In this document: one piece after another, positions 42,753 through 53,448 of the stretch
Position numbering within the stretch: the first letter of the stretch is position 1
Layout: every line of letters starts with the position of its first letter
From: an uncultured Psychromonas sp.
GTDB taxonomy: Bacteria; Pseudomonadota; Gammaproteobacteria; Enterobacterales; Psychromonadaceae
NCBI RefSeq assembly: GCF_947489755.1
Contig: NZ_CANLFB010000006.1
Coordinates: forward strand, 1-64,000
Direction: 5' to 3'
DNA length: 64,000 nucleotides
Notes under the pieces: model-generated
Told to the model about the DNA's origin: nothing
Seen by the model: only the letters and a program-made list of their open reading frames with translations
The model's database searches: none
Translations under genes and position numbers: made by a program

Positions 42753-42863
42753 CAACACACAATCCACAACCCACAAACGACACAAACAAAAAAGGGAGAT
42801 AACATCACTATCACTAGTAACATCACCTCCCTTTCTATAAAGAGAAAACTAAATCAAAGAAGA

Positions 42864-44654
42864 TTAATCTTCTTTAGATTCTTCTTTCTCAGCTTTAGCT
42901 TCTTTAACAACAGCAATATTCAACTCTGCAAGCGCTGCAGGATTAGCAAAACCTGGTGCATTGGTTAACGGACATGCCGCTGATGCTGTTTTCGGGAACG
43001 CAATCACTTCACGAATTGAACTTGAACCTGTCATCAACATCACGATACGGTCTAAACCAAATGCCAAACCTGCATGTGGTGGAGCGCCGTATTGTAATGC
43101 TTCTAATAAGAAACCAAATTTATCTAACGCTTCTTCATCAGAGATGTTTAAGATGCGGAAAATCGCTGCTTGCATATCTTGTTTATGAATACGTACAGAA
43201 CCACCGCCTAACTCACAGCCGTTTAATACCATGTCGTAAGCATCAGAAAGTGCGCCTACTGGGCTTGCTTCTAGTTCTGCTGGTGTCATGTTTAATGGTG
43301 CTGTAAATGGATGATGAATCGGCGTTAATGCGCCATCTTCTAATGGTTCAAACATTGGGAATTCGATTACCCAAAGTGGTTTCCATTCGTCTTTAATTAA
43401 ACCAAGATCTTCAGATACTTTCAGACGTAATGCACCAATTGCTTCAGCCACTACATTCGCTTTGTCTGCGCCGAACATAATGATATCGCCATCTTGTGCG
43501 TTAGTACGTTTAAGTAGCTCTGCAACAATCTCTTCATTTAAGAATTTAGCGATAGGTGATTGAACACCTTCAAGTCCTTTAGCAACTTCATTCACTTTCA
43601 TCCATGCTAAGCCTTTAGCACCGTAGATAGTGACGAATTTACCGTATTCATCGATGTTTTTACGAGACAGTTTTGCGCCACCTGGTACACAGATAACCGC
43701 AACACGGCTATCTGCATCATTAGCAGGGCCTGAGAATACGTTGAACTCAACTTCTTTTAATAAGTCAGCGACGTCAACTAATTCAAAATCAATACGTAAG
43801 TCTGGTTTGTCACTACCAAAACGACGCATTGCATCTGCGTAAGTCATTTTAGGGAATGAACCTAGGTCTACATCTAGCATCTCTTTGAAAAGTTTAACGA
43901 CCATCTCTTCTGTTTTTTCCATGACCTGATCACCGGTCATGAATGATGTTTCGATATCTATTTGTGTAAATTCAGGCTGACGGTCAGCACGTAAATCTTC
44001 ATCACGGAAACATTTTACAATTTGGTAGTATTTGTCTAAACCAGACATCATTAACAGTTGTTTAAATAACTGTGGAGATTGTGGTAAAGCAAAAAACTGA
44101 CCTTTATGCGTACGACTTGGTACTAAGTAATCACGCGCACCTTCTGGTGTTGCTTTAGTTAAGATAGGTGTTTCAACGTCTAAGAAGCCGTTGTCGTCTA
44201 AGAAACGACGTACAAAGCTACTGACTTTAGAACGGAATACCATACGCTCAGCCATTTCTGGACGACGTAAGTCTAAGTAACGGTAACGCAAACGCTGCTC
44301 TTCTGAGTTTGTTTGGTTGCTATCTAATGGCGATGGTTTAGCACGGTTTAAAATTTCAAGTTCAAGACCACAGATTTCAATACCACCTGTTGTCATATTC
44401 TTGTTCACTTGACCTTCTGGACGAGCACGAACAAGCCCTTTCATTTTGATACAAAATTCATTACGAACAGTGGCAGCAACCGCTGTTGCTTCTGGCGTAT
44501 CACCGTCAAAAAATACTTGAACGATTCCTTCGCGATCACGTATATCTAAAAACGTTACACCGCCTAAATCGCGCTGTTTGTTTATCCAACCTACTAATTC
44601 AACTTCTTGACCAATATTCGCTTCGGTCACTTCACCACAATACATAGTGCGCAT
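42864..44654 (-). CDS. aspS: Aspartyl-tRNA synthetase
   Basis: 596 residues from the second of two consecutive ATGs. OB-fold anticodon-binding domain (about 1-105; [31 protein letters not shown]), class II motif 1 ([23 protein letters not shown]), motif 2 ([18 protein letters not shown]), the bacterial GAD insert (about 300-400) and motif 3 ([15 protein letters not shown]). It charges tRNA-Asp. The C-terminus has an extra Glu/Lys-rich tail ([14 protein letters not shown]). Divergent from cmoA. Confidence 0.98.
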   Translation of the reverse strand: MRTMYCGEVTEANIGQEVELVGWINKQRDLGGVTFLDIRDREGIVQVFFDGDTPEATAVAATVRNEFCIKMKGLVRARPEGQVNKNMTTGGIEICGLELEILNRAKPSPLDSNQTNSEEQRLRYRYLDLRRPEMAERMVFRSKVSSFVRRFLDDNGFLDVETPILTKATPEGARDYLVPSRTHKGQFFALPQSPQLFKQLLMMSGLDKYYQIVKCFRDEDLRADRQPEFTQIDIETSFMTGDQVMEKTEEMVVKLFKEMLDVDLGSFPKMTYADAMRRFGSDKPDLRIDFELVDVADLLKEVEFNVFSGPANDADSRVAVICVPGGAKLSRKNIDEYGKFVTIYGAKGLAWMKVNEVAKGLEGVQSPIAKFLNEEIVAELLKRTNAQDGDIIMFGADKANVVAEAIGALRLKVSEDLGLIKDEWKPLWVIEFPMFEPLEDGALTPIHHPFTAPLNMTPAELEASPVGALSDAYDMVLNGCELGGGSVRIHKQDMQAAIFRILNISDEEALDKFGFLLEALQYGAPPHAGLAFGLDRIVMLMTGSSSIREVIAFPKTASAACPLTNAPGFANPAALAELNIAVVKEAKAEKEESKED

Positions 44655-44824
44655 CATCGATTCCTGTTTTTAAATACGTTACAAAATAATTGCACGTATT
44701 ATAGAAGAAAACCACTGCGAGTCATACGCTTAAATAAAAAAATGACCAAGCAACACAATTTGAGTAAAATGCGCGGCAATACGTCATCAATAATATCGTT
44801 TAACCTTAATAATTAGGCAGCCTT

Positions 44825-45556
44825 ATGAGCCAAACCGACAATATTTTCAGCCAACCATTAGATAAAATAGACAGCTTTAGTTTTGATCAGCAAGTTGTGC
44901 AAGTGTTTCCAGACATGATCAAACGCTCTGTCCCTGGTTATGAAAACATTATTAATAGTATTGGCATGATCACACAACGTTGCGCGGTTGATAACTCTAA
45001 CCTGTATGACTTGGGTTGTTCATTGGGTGCAGCTACTTTGTCGATGCGTCGAGGGTTGGTCGAAAAGAACGGTTGCCAAATTATCTCTGTCGATAATTCA
45101 TCGGCAATGGTTGAATCCTGTAAGCAACATATTCAAGCTTATAAATCAGATATTCCCGTGACGGTTTTGCAGGATGACATTTGTAATATTAAGATTGAAA
45201 ATGCATCTGTCGTGGTATTGAACTTTACTTTGCAGTTTTTAACGCCGGAAAAACGCCTTTCTTTATTAACAACCATTTATAATGGTTTATTACCTGGCGG
45301 TGTATTGGTCGTGTCTGAAAAATTTATATTTGATGATCCGAAAAGCCACCAGCTATTAATTGATTTACATTTAGACTTTAAACGTAGCCAAGGATATAGC
45401 GAATTAGAGATAAGCCAAAAACGTTCTTCTCTCGATAATGTATTAATTTCCGATACCGTTGAGCAACATTACCAACGCTTACAACAAGCTGGATTTAAAC
45501 ATAACGATCTTTGGTATCAATGTTTTAATTTTGGCTCGATTCTTAGTATTAAATAA
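44825..45556 (+). CDS. cmoA: Carboxy-SAM synthase
   Basis: 243 residues. SAM-methyltransferase fold with motif [21 protein letters not shown] and family-specific [25 protein letters not shown] near the N-terminus. It makes carboxy-S-adenosylmethionine from SAM and prephenate for the wobble uridine modification cmo5U34. It lies 50 bp upstream of cmoB and is clearly co-transcribed. Confidence 0.96.
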   Translation: MSQTDNIFSQPLDKIDSFSFDQQVVQVFPDMIKRSVPGYENIINSIGMITQRCAVDNSNLYDLGCSLGAATLSMRRGLVEKNGCQIISVDNSSAMVESCKQHIQAYKSDIPVTVLQDDICNIKIENASVVVLNFTLQFLTPEKRLSLLTTIYNGLLPGGVLVVSEKFIFDDPKSHQLLIDLHLDFKRSQGYSELEISQKRSSLDNVLISDTVEQHYQRLQQAGFKHNDLWYQCFNFGSILSIK

Positions 45557-45606
45557 CCAAATAAACTATTAAATGTTAACTACATTATTAGCAGCAAGGC
45601 ATTAAC

Positions 45607-46593
45607 ATGATTGATTTTAATAACTTCTACAGCATCATTGCTAAAAACCGCTTAAGTCATTGGTTACGTACGTTACCAGCGCAGTTACATGAATGGGAAA
45701 ATATTCATGTTCACGGCACCTTAGAAAGTTGGATACGTGTGTTAAATAAATTTCCAAACATTAAAACCGACCATATCGAACTCAAAGATGAAGTGCGCAT
45801 CGGTAACGGGTCTGAACTATCAACAGGCGAAACGAAGAAATTAGAAAATCTATTACAAAAATTTCATCCGTGGCGCAAAGGCCCTTTTCATATTCATGGC
45901 CTACATATCGATACTGAATGGCGCAGTGATTGGAAATGGGATCGTGTTTTACCGCATATCAGCCCGCTTAAATATCGTTATGTATTAGATGTAGGTTGCG
46001 GCAGTGGTTACCACATGTGGCGTATGCGTGGTGAAGGTGCTGAGTTTGTAGTCGGTATCGACCCGAGCGAATTATTTTTATGTCAGTTTGAAGCAGTGCG
46101 TCACTTTGCGAATAAAGATCAAAACGTCCACCTATTACCATTAGGTATTCAAGAGCTGCCTAAATTGGAAGCCTTTGATACGGTATTTTCAATGGGTGTG
46201 TTATATCACCGAAAATCGCCGATGGACCATATTACACAACTTCAAGATCAATTGGTTGAAGGTGGTGAATTAGTGCTTGAAACTTTGGTTATTGCAGGTG
46301 ATAAAGACGATGTATTAGTGCCGCAAGATCGCTATGCAAAAATGCGCAACATTTGGTTTTTACCAAGTGCAGAGGCATTGAAACTCTGGGTAGAAAAATG
46401 TGGTTTTGAAGATGTGCGTATCGTCGATATTAACGACACGTTAACGGGCGAACAACGCAGTACGGCTTGGATGACCAATGAATCTTTAGAAGATTATTTA
46501 GATCCAAACGATCCAACAAAAACCGTTGAAGGCCACCCTGCGCCAAAACGTGCTTTGTTAATTGCTAAAAAGGCAGTTAAACCGCTAAATTAG
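45607..46593 (+). CDS. cmoB: tRNA U34 carboxymethyltransferase
   Basis: 328 residues. The N-terminal helical region includes [25 protein letters not shown], followed by a SAM-binding core ([28 protein letters not shown]) and [17 protein letters not shown]. It transfers the carboxymethyl group of CmoA's product to 5-hydroxyuridine-34 in several tRNAs. Second gene of the cmoAB operon. No anomalies. Confidence 0.97.
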   Translation: MIDFNNFYSIIAKNRLSHWLRTLPAQLHEWENIHVHGTLESWIRVLNKFPNIKTDHIELKDEVRIGNGSELSTGETKKLENLLQKFHPWRKGPFHIHGLHIDTEWRSDWKWDRVLPHISPLKYRYVLDVGCGSGYHMWRMRGEGAEFVVGIDPSELFLCQFEAVRHFANKDQNVHLLPLGIQELPKLEAFDTVFSMGVLYHRKSPMDHITQLQDQLVEGGELVLETLVIAGDKDDVLVPQDRYAKMRNIWFLPSAEALKLWVEKCGFEDVRIVDINDTLTGEQRSTAWMTNESLEDYLDPNDPTKTVEGHPAPKRALLIAKKAVKPLN

Positions 46594-46882
46594 ATAATTA
46601 TCTATAATAAATTAGCTTGTAACTAACCTTTCAGGCTTTATTTCAATCCTATTTATGCTTTAAACCTCTACTAGTTAACCTCGCGTTATTGCATCTCATC
46701 ATAATGGGCAGGTTACTTTCATAAGATCATTTCATAAAGCTACTTTATAAAATAGCTGTTAATAAAATTGTATTAAAGCAAAATATGGCTTACTTTAATA
46801 AACAGACATGAACATAACGTAATGAAATAACGGCTATAAATAAACAATAGTTAAGCAATTTATAAAGGAGGTGATACAACGT

Positions 46883-47476
46883 ATGAACAAACAACACTTT
46901 CTTAACCGATTCATGTTACAACAAGCAAACTCAACCGCCCCTTCTACTCACCTTGCACAATTACAGTTAACACAACAAAAACCATTAAAAAAAGCGGCGA
47001 TATTAATGCCGCTAATACAAAGAGATAATGGTTTACACATGATATTAACGCAACGTGCATTGCATTTAAGGCACCATGCAGGACAAGTTAGCTTCCCCGG
47101 TGGGCGACATGAGTTAAGTGATGGTTCTTTAGCAGATACAGCATTACGTGAAACGCATGAAGAGATAGGTATTGCGCAAAACAGCATACAACTCATTGGT
47201 CATTTATCGCCGTTAACAACCACAACGGGATATCACGTCACCCCTTTTATTGGCTTTGTAGGGAATAGTGAGCAAGTAATTATCGATCGTCATGAAGTCA
47301 AAGAGTGTTTTGAAGTGCCCTTTTCATTTTTATTAAACAGGAAAAATTTTACCAAGCAGCATTTGGTTGCAAATAAAAGGCGTCATTTTACTTATTGTTG
47401 CGCTTATCAGGATCATTTAATTTGGGGGGCGACTGCGCAAATGTTGATTAACTTACAACGACACTTACATCGTTAA
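46883..47476 (+). CDS. nudL: Nudix CoA pyrophosphatase
   Basis: 197 residues from ATG 46883. The start is fixed by AAAGGAGGTGAT, which is a near-complete match to the anti-Shine-Dalgarno sequence at ideal spacing; a GTG at 46871 lies inside that site and is rejected. Nudix box GGRHELSDGSLADTALRETHEEIG (about 73-96) and the upstream QRALHLRHHAGQVSFPGG are typical of NudL/YeaB. It hydrolyses CoA and derivatives to 3',5'-ADP and 4'-phosphopantetheine. The unusually strong ribosome-binding site implies efficient translation. Confidence 0.9.
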   Translation: MNKQHFLNRFMLQQANSTAPSTHLAQLQLTQQKPLKKAAILMPLIQRDNGLHMILTQRALHLRHHAGQVSFPGGRHELSDGSLADTALRETHEEIGIAQNSIQLIGHLSPLTTTTGYHVTPFIGFVGNSEQVIIDRHEVKECFEVPFSFLLNRKNFTKQHLVANKRRHFTYCCAYQDHLIWGATAQMLINLQRHLHR

Positions 47477-47873
47477 ACCCATGACTTTCATCACTTGATG
47501 TAAGTTATTTTTTTAAAACACCCATATAAGATCTTTCTATATTATTATACGTATATAGGGGTAGTCATTTTTGTCATTAACCATCAAAGTTAATTTAATA
47601 AATAATTGAAAGCATCACTATACTCTCTGTGATGCTCGTGAATAATATTAACCCAACGCTATAAAATAAAAACTTAATAAAGAAATGATAGCGTAATCAG
47701 ACATCTAAAATAATAGTTTCAAAATTAATCCCCCTACTTTAGGGTGATTTACGTAGTCAGTAACATGACAAAATATAATTCAAAAGTACAGTCAGGCACA
47801 TATTACGTATTACCCTAGCTGCATTAAATAATAATAAACATTGTTTTAGCAATGATTGGAAAAGGAAAGAAAC
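47477..47873. other. Gene-poor spacer
   Basis: About 400 bp between nudL and the antiporter gene. I see no ORF, and no hairpin with a T run after nudL. An ATGACAAAATATAATTC stretch near 47765 matches only one half of the CusR-like box. Confidence 0.4.
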
Positions 47874-50243
47874 ATGGTTGAACACATCACAGGTATGCTG
47901 GCATTAATCGGTGTGCTGTCGCTTTTGTGTCAATGGGTAGGTTGGAAGCTACGTTTACCAGCGATATTACCTCTTTTATTATGCGGTTTAATACTGGGCC
48001 CGGGCTTTGGCGTATTAGATCCCGATGCTATTTTTGGCGACTTATTATTCCCAATTATCTCCCTAGGTGTAGCCGTTATTCTATTTGAAGGTGCATTGAC
48101 CCTGAACTTTAAAGAGATTAAAGAGCATGGTCGTATGGTGTCGCATCTTGTGACGATTGGTGCTTTTATTACGTGGGCTTGTATTGCCCCTGCCGCACAT
48201 TATATTTTAGGGTTTGATTGGCTAATAGCGATGTTATTTGGTGCATTAGTCGTTGTAACCGGCCCCACCGTAATTGTACCTATGCTGCGTACCGTGCAGC
48301 CAAAATCTAATTTAGCGAGCATTTTACGCTGGGAAGGAATTGTTATTGACCCGATCGGTGCTTTACTGGCCGTATTGGTTTTCGAATATATTGCCGTGAC
48401 AGCAGATCCCACATCACATGTTTTATATGCATTGGGTTTAACGTTATTAATTGGGTTTGGCTTAGGTATTATTACAGGTTATTTAACTGGCTTATCAATC
48501 AGAAAGAATTTATTTCCGCATTATTTACGCAATACCGCAGTATTAACAATTATGCTCGGTATTTTTGTTGCATCGAATATTTTACAAGAAGAGTCAGGCT
48601 TACTAACAGTAACAGTCATGGGAATTTGGTTGGCGAATATGCGCGGCGTCGATATTGCTGATATTTTGGAGTTCAAAGAAACCTTAACCGTATTGCTTAT
48701 TTCAGCATTATTCATTTTGCTTGCGGCACGTCTGGATTCGAGTGCGATGTTAGATCTAGGCTGGGGAGGCTTAGGTGTTCTGCTTGTTGTCATGTTTATC
48801 GCGCGTCCATTAAGCATCTGGATTTCAGGGATTGGTACTAACGTCACCTCGAAAGAGAAATGGTTTTTGAGTTGGGTTGCACCTCGCGGTATTGTCGCAG
48901 CCGCTATTTCATCATTATTCGCTATCAAACTGGAATCAGTTGGCTTAGAAGGCGCAAGCTCAATTGTACCTTTAGTGTTTTTAATTATTATCGGTACAGT
49001 GGTCGTGCAAAGTTTAACTGCAGGGCCTTGGGCTAAGTTTTTAGGTGTTAAAGAAGGCTCTAACGAAGGGTTATTGATGTTTGGCGCTTCTAAGTTCTCT
49101 CGAGAATTAGCAACACTATTAATATCAAGAGATATTAAAGTGATCCTAACGGACAATAACTGGGACAGTATTCGTAAAGCACGTATGCAAAATATCCCTG
49201 TTTACTTTGGTAACCCTGCTTCAGAACATGCAACAAACTACATGGATTTAAGTGGTATTGGACGTGTGTTAGTGATGTCGCCTTACCGCCAATTAAACCC
49301 ATTGGTGACATTCCATTTTCAAGATGTATTAGGCATCGATAGTGTCTATGGTTTAAATAACGCAGATATTGCAAGCGCACGTCATCAGTTATCTGAATCT
49401 TATTTGAAACGTTTAAGCTTATTTGGTGAAAATATTTCTTATGCCAAAATAGTGAATTTGATGGCTAAAGGCGCCATATTAAAAGTCACTAATATTACCG
49501 AAAACTTTACCTTTGAACGCTTTAAAAGACGTTATGGTGAAACGGCTATGCCATTGCTGTATATAACAAAAGAAGACAAAGTGACGGTTGTTTCAGGGGA
49601 AGGGAAAATGAATTTCCCTGTAGGCATTGAATTGATTAGTTTATTGCCGCAAGAAGCGCAAGACGAAGCGGTTATTCAACGCGCAATAGACGAAGAAGCA
49701 GAGCGTAAAGCGAAAGCAATAGCCAAGGCAGAAGCTAAAGCGGCGGCACAAGCAGCTGCTGAAGCTCGAGCCGTTAAAGAGGCTGAAGAAGCTGCGCAAC
49801 GTGCAATCGAAAAAGTGCGTCGTGAAGAAGAAGCACTAGCCAAACAACAAGCCCTTGAAAAAGCGCGCCTCGAAGCAGAAGCATTAGCCGAACAAAAAGC
49901 GATTGAAAAAGCACGTATTGAAGCTGAAGCACTAGCTGAGAAACAAGTCATTGAAAAAGCGCGTCTAGAAGCTGAAGTAATAGCAGAGCAAAAAGCGATT
50001 GAAAAAGCACGTATTGAAGCTGAAGCACTAGCTGAGAAACAGGCCATTGAAAAAGCACGTATTGAAGCTGAAGCATTAACTGAGAAACAGGCGATTGAAA
50101 AAGTACGTATTGAAGCAGAAGCGTTGACTGAGAAAGTAAAAACCACTGAACAAACTGAAACTAGCGATACAATGGTAAATGTTGAGCATGATGTTAGAAG
50201 TAAAAATAAAAACATTAGTGACGATAAAAAGAAAGATGAGTAA
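47874..50243 (+). CDS. CPA1/NhaP-type cation:proton antiporter with repetitive coiled-coil tail
   Basis: 789 residues from ATG 47874 (AAAAGGAAAG upstream). About twelve transmembrane segments cover residues 5-395 (LILGPGFGVLDPDAIFGDLLFPIISLGVAVILFEGALTLNF, VVVTGPTVIVPMLR, GIVIDPIGALLAVLVFEY, SWVAPRGIVAAAISSLFAI), with the VDPIG-type ion-binding Asp. A Rossmann/RCK-like cytosolic domain follows (about 400-590; EGLLMFGASKFSRELATLLI, VILTDNNWDSIRKA). Residues about 600-755 are an Ala/Glu/Lys-rich coiled coil with 14-residue repeats of the type AIEKARIEAEALAEKQ. Such a long tail is unusual for the family. It exchanges Na+/K+ for H+ at the inner membrane. Confidence 0.88.
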   Translation: MVEHITGMLALIGVLSLLCQWVGWKLRLPAILPLLLCGLILGPGFGVLDPDAIFGDLLFPIISLGVAVILFEGALTLNFKEIKEHGRMVSHLVTIGAFITWACIAPAAHYILGFDWLIAMLFGALVVVTGPTVIVPMLRTVQPKSNLASILRWEGIVIDPIGALLAVLVFEYIAVTADPTSHVLYALGLTLLIGFGLGIITGYLTGLSIRKNLFPHYLRNTAVLTIMLGIFVASNILQEESGLLTVTVMGIWLANMRGVDIADILEFKETLTVLLISALFILLAARLDSSAMLDLGWGGLGVLLVVMFIARPLSIWISGIGTNVTSKEKWFLSWVAPRGIVAAAISSLFAIKLESVGLEGASSIVPLVFLIIIGTVVVQSLTAGPWAKFLGVKEGSNEGLLMFGASKFSRELATLLISRDIKVILTDNNWDSIRKARMQNIPVYFGNPASEHATNYMDLSGIGRVLVMSPYRQLNPLVTFHFQDVLGIDSVYGLNNADIASARHQLSESYLKRLSLFGENISYAKIVNLMAKGAILKVTNITENFTFERFKRRYGETAMPLLYITKEDKVTVVSGEGKMNFPVGIELISLLPQEAQDEAVIQRAIDEEAERKAKAIAKAEAKAAAQAAAEARAVKEAEEAAQRAIEKVRREEEALAKQQALEKARLEAEALAEQKAIEKARIEAEALAEKQVIEKARLEAEVIAEQKAIEKARIEAEALAEKQAIEKARIEAEALTEKQAIEKVRIEAEALTEKVKTTEQTETSDTMVNVEHDVRSKNKNISDDKKKDE
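49860..50140 (+). repeat. 42-bp tandem repeat in the antiporter gene
   Basis: About six to seven units of 42 bp (core AAAGCGATTGAAAAAGCACG), encoding the 14-residue coiled-coil repeat. Several units are nearly identical in DNA, indicating recent expansion or gene conversion. Confidence 0.88.
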
Positions 50244-50273
50244 CCACTAAAATACGTTAAAATATCGTAGAAT

Positions 50274-50312
50274 AAAGGCCTATATAAATTGATTTTTATA
50301 TAGGCCTTTTTG
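50274..50312 (+). terminator. Intrinsic terminator of the antiporter gene
   Basis: AAAGGCCTATATAAA pairs with TTTATATAGGCCTTT, followed by TTG after a T5 run. Confidence 0.92.
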
Positions 50313-50532
50313 TTAACTCACAAGAAAGAGACAGACCTAAAAAGGTTAATAGAGCGCTTCGTCGCATTATTAATTAAGAGATAGATACAGGCACCAGAAC
50401 ACAAATAGAAATAGAAATAGAAATAAACGATTAGATAGTTTTTATTACAGTCTCTTACATCGCTTTTATTACAATCTCGACTTCATCAGTGCAACACTAT
50501 ATCAAAGCATCACGACATCACAACAGGCGCGA

Positions 50533-52557
50533 TTACGGTGCAAGAGGCACGGGCTTAGCAAAGTAATAACCTTGTGCATAGTCGACACCCAGTGCGGTCA
50601 ACACCTCAACTAAGCGACTGTCTTCCACAAACTCTGCAATGATTTCTTGTTTCGCTGCTTTACCTATATCACAAATAGACTTAACTGCGGTAAAGTCTAT
50701 TTGATTAGTCATCATATTAGCGACAATCGCCCCGTCTATTTTAATTTTATCCGTTGGTAATTGCTTAATATAAGCATATGAAGAATGCCCACTACCGAAA
50801 TCATCAAGCGCAAACTGACAACCTAATGCTTTTATATTTTTCATAAACAACCGTGCACGGTTTATATTTTTAATGGCCGCTGTTTCTGTGATTTCAAAAC
50901 ATATTTTATTCGCAGGTACTACACAGTGAGTAAGCTTATCGATAATAAACGCTTCTAGATCATTGTCTGTCAATGAATGACCAGATAAATTAATGGCAAT
51001 TGTTTCAATGGACTCAAGCTGATCACAATGAGACTTAAAATGTTCACAAACAGCATTAATCACCCAACGATCTATTTTACTCGTTAATAAATAGCGTTCG
51101 GCGACAGGTAAAAAGTCAGCAGGGCCAATCAATTGTCCATCGTTGCCTAATATTCTTAATAATATTTCAAAGCTTTTACCTACTTTTTGTCGCTGAAGAG
51201 GCACTATATCTTGTTTGTAGAGAACAAATAAATCATTGTTCAATGCATTATTTAAATGGTGTACTGACAATAAAGTTTGTTTGTTATTCGTGCAATCTTG
51301 TTGAGTATTTTCAAAAAGGCACACTGTATTTCTACCTGAACTTTTTGCCATTCCACAAGCGATATCAGCTGAATTTAGTAACTCTGTAACGCTACTTTCA
51401 CAGACTCTCGATGCAATGCCGATACTGGCACTTAATTGAAAATCTTCTCCATTCCAGTGATAAGTTAATTGGTTAATACTTTGTTTTATTTGATTCGCGA
51501 TTTCTAGCGCTTTTTGTTCTGTACAGCGGTGAATTAAAATAGCAAACTCATCCCCGCCTAACCTGGCGACTGTATCGTAGCTGCGTACTTTTTGTTTAAG
51601 GATACGGGCTACATTCACTAATACCTGATCACCTATTGCGTGCCCACAGGTATCATTAATCGTTTTAAAATAATCTAGATCGATAAAACATAAAAACCAA
51701 TTTTGTTGTTCAGGCATGAAATTGACTTCATTATGTTTCATCACTTCATTTAAATTACGCTCGAAAGCACGACGATTATAAAGCTCTGTTAACGGATCGT
51801 GGGAGGCTTGATGGGATAATGTTTGTGTTAATAATTTAAAGTCATTACTTAATGCGATAATCTCGGTGGGTGCCTTTTCCGTAGATTGAAAATCATACCC
51901 AGCCAATGCTTTATGTGACGAATCAATCAAACCATTTAATGGATTGCAAATTTTTCTATTTGCCCACCACCAAACCGCAATAATTAATATAAAGAAAAAG
52001 CCACGAGAAACCCAAGCAAAAACGACAATAAAATTGAGTTCATCTTCTAAAACAAGTGCGTCTTGGTTAATAGTATTCTTTGTTTCAAGCATCATAAATT
52101 GAATACAATTTACTAAAGGTAAACTGACTGCATCATAATCAGGTAATAACTGACTTAAATAGGCAATGAGTTCTTGTTCAGGTACATCTGCGATAATATC
52201 AAGGTAAGCATTAATTTTGTTTACATTAATAATCGCTTTGTTAATTTCAGCATTAAGTTCAGAAGAAAGGTTTACACTTTTTATTTTTGATAACTCAGCA
52301 TTAATGTAATCCCCCATATTTTTTGTACCCAAAATCAAATAGGTATTACCTGACGCGATCACTAGATCGGTAGAGACTAAAAATTGCGAGGTGCTACTTT
52401 CAATACGTTCGAAATCTTTTGCTCGTAAAAGACTTTCATTGTGTTTACTCGCTAATATTTGAACATGATTGAAGTGATGCCCTATTACTTGCTCTAATAA
52501 ATAAGCACCAAGTAAACAGGCTAAAACAAGTATGGCTAAATAGCTTCTTATTCTCAT
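50533..52557 (-). CDS. Membrane GGDEF-EAL cyclic-di-GMP protein
   Basis: 674 residues. Transmembrane helices at about 5-25 and 178-196 flank a periplasmic helical sensor. GGDEF domain (about 245-415) with RLGGDEFAIL; the I-site RxxD is not obvious. EAL domain (about 430-670) with FEILLRILG (E-x-L-x-R form) and DDFGSGHSSYAYIKQLPTDKIKIDG, so both active sites look usable and it could make or degrade c-di-GMP. The gene follows a porin-like/periplasmic pair on the same strand about 250 bp away, and may respond to the same signal. A family A repeat lies just upstream. Confidence 0.92.
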   Translation of the reverse strand: MRIRSYLAILVLACLLGAYLLEQVIGHHFNHVQILASKHNESLLRAKDFERIESSTSQFLVSTDLVIASGNTYLILGTKNMGDYINAELSKIKSVNLSSELNAEINKAIINVNKINAYLDIIADVPEQELIAYLSQLLPDYDAVSLPLVNCIQFMMLETKNTINQDALVLEDELNFIVVFAWVSRGFFFILIIAVWWWANRKICNPLNGLIDSSHKALAGYDFQSTEKAPTEIIALSNDFKLLTQTLSHQASHDPLTELYNRRAFERNLNEVMKHNEVNFMPEQQNWFLCFIDLDYFKTINDTCGHAIGDQVLVNVARILKQKVRSYDTVARLGGDEFAILIHRCTEQKALEIANQIKQSINQLTYHWNGEDFQLSASIGIASRVCESSVTELLNSADIACGMAKSSGRNTVCLFENTQQDCTNNKQTLLSVHHLNNALNNDLFVLYKQDIVPLQRQKVGKSFEILLRILGNDGQLIGPADFLPVAERYLLTSKIDRWVINAVCEHFKSHCDQLESIETIAINLSGHSLTDNDLEAFIIDKLTHCVVPANKICFEITETAAIKNINRARLFMKNIKALGCQFALDDFGSGHSSYAYIKQLPTDKIKIDGAIVANMMTNQIDFTAVKSICDIGKAAKQEIIAEFVEDSRLVEVLTALGVDYAQGYYFAKPVPLAP

Positions 52558-52608
52558 TCAATACCTTTAATGTATATGTGCATTCAATTATCTATCGTTT
52601 TTATATGT

Positions 52609-52758
52609 AATCTTAGTTCCAATAAGCAAAGCGTTATCGCACCGTTATTTGAGCCAACTTCTGTCTTAAACTATTTCCTAATAATCCGTTCTTGCTTCAA
52701 TAATTTACCTTTAATCACACAGAACGAACGGTACTGACGATAAAAATATATTTAAGTT
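52609..52758 (+). repeat. MITE-like dispersed repeat, family A, copy 2 (degenerate)
   Basis: About 150 bp aligned with 56043-56240 (shared AATAAGCAAAGCG, TAAACTATTTCCTAATAA, CTTCAATAATTTACCTT, GGTACTG). The right terminal repeat is eroded. It separates the GGDEF-EAL gene from its upstream neighbour. Confidence 0.6.
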
Positions 52759-52806
52759 AGGAAAAATGATGCTTCTATTAACCAACATGGAGGTTATATA
52801 AATTAA

Positions 52807-53448
52807 TCAATAACCCGCTTCAATTTTCTCGATATCTTTAGCCCAACTAATATCTGTAATTGCTAATGTTTTTAATGCTGAACGTAGTACTAATAATGCA
52901 ATTATTGGTGAGGTTGAAAATGCACTTTCCCCTGATTCAGACAAAGCTTCTCCGTCAGCAGAAAGAAATAACATCAGTTGTTCAATACTTTTATTATGGA
53001 GGTGTTTATTAATATTATTCATAACAGTATCGTTGCACTCAGGACTTCGGCAGCGTTGAAAATAAAACCCTTTTAAACTTCTATCTAAATTGATAGCCCA
53101 TGCAATTTCTATTAATCCCCATTTAGCCCACTCTGAACGAGCTTGCAAAAAACCAGCATGCTCTCCGTTTTTATACAGTAAGTATAAAGTATGTTTACTC
53201 ACTTCACTTTTATGCAGAGTAAAAGGCAGTTTCTCTTTAACCGCTAATCTATCTTGCTCCGTCACAGTGGCGATTAATGAACGAAATTGGTAATCACCTT
53301 GATACAATATTTGAATAGCAGAAACAGGGTCTCTTAACGAACAAAATGCAGCATGAGCAGAAGAAAGTGTAAAGATCTCTACTGTTAGTAATATAATTAA
53401 TCCATACAGTTTATTTCGTTTCATAGCACCTACCATAACGTCTACCAT
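52807..53448 (-). CDS. Exported protein of unknown function, coupled to a porin-like gene
   Basis: 213 residues from an ATG that overlaps the upstream stop (TAATG), or 205 from an internal ATG at 53424 next to the signal peptide (MKRNKLYGLIILLTVEIFTLSSAHAA). The body has two cysteines near FQRCRSPEC and a C-terminal SAFSTSPIIALLVLRSALKTL helix. The layout faintly recalls FMN-binding domains, but the flavin-attachment Thr motif is not recognisable. It is probably periplasmic and works with the porin-like protein. Function unknown. Confidence 0.65.
   Translation of the reverse strand: MVDVMVGAMKRNKLYGLIILLTVEIFTLSSAHAAFCSLRDPVSAIQILYQGDYQFRSLIATVTEQDRLAVKEKLPFTLHKSEVSKHTLYLLYKNGEHAGFLQARSEWAKWGLIEIAWAINLDRSLKGFYFQRCRSPECNDTVMNNINKHLHNKSIEQLMLFLSADGEALSESGESAFSTSPIIALLVLRSALKTLAITDISWAKDIEKIEAGY

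Noticed and set aside
47760-47782. ATGACAAAATATAATTC as a sixth CusR-like box
   Set aside because: Only the left half-site matches; the GTCAT right half is missing and the downstream antiporter gene has no shared leader.
49676-50215. 179-codon leftward frame rich in Ser/Ala opposite the antiporter tail
   Set aside because: An antisense shadow of the 42-bp repeat encoding the coiled coil; the + strand frame continues a recognisable protein.
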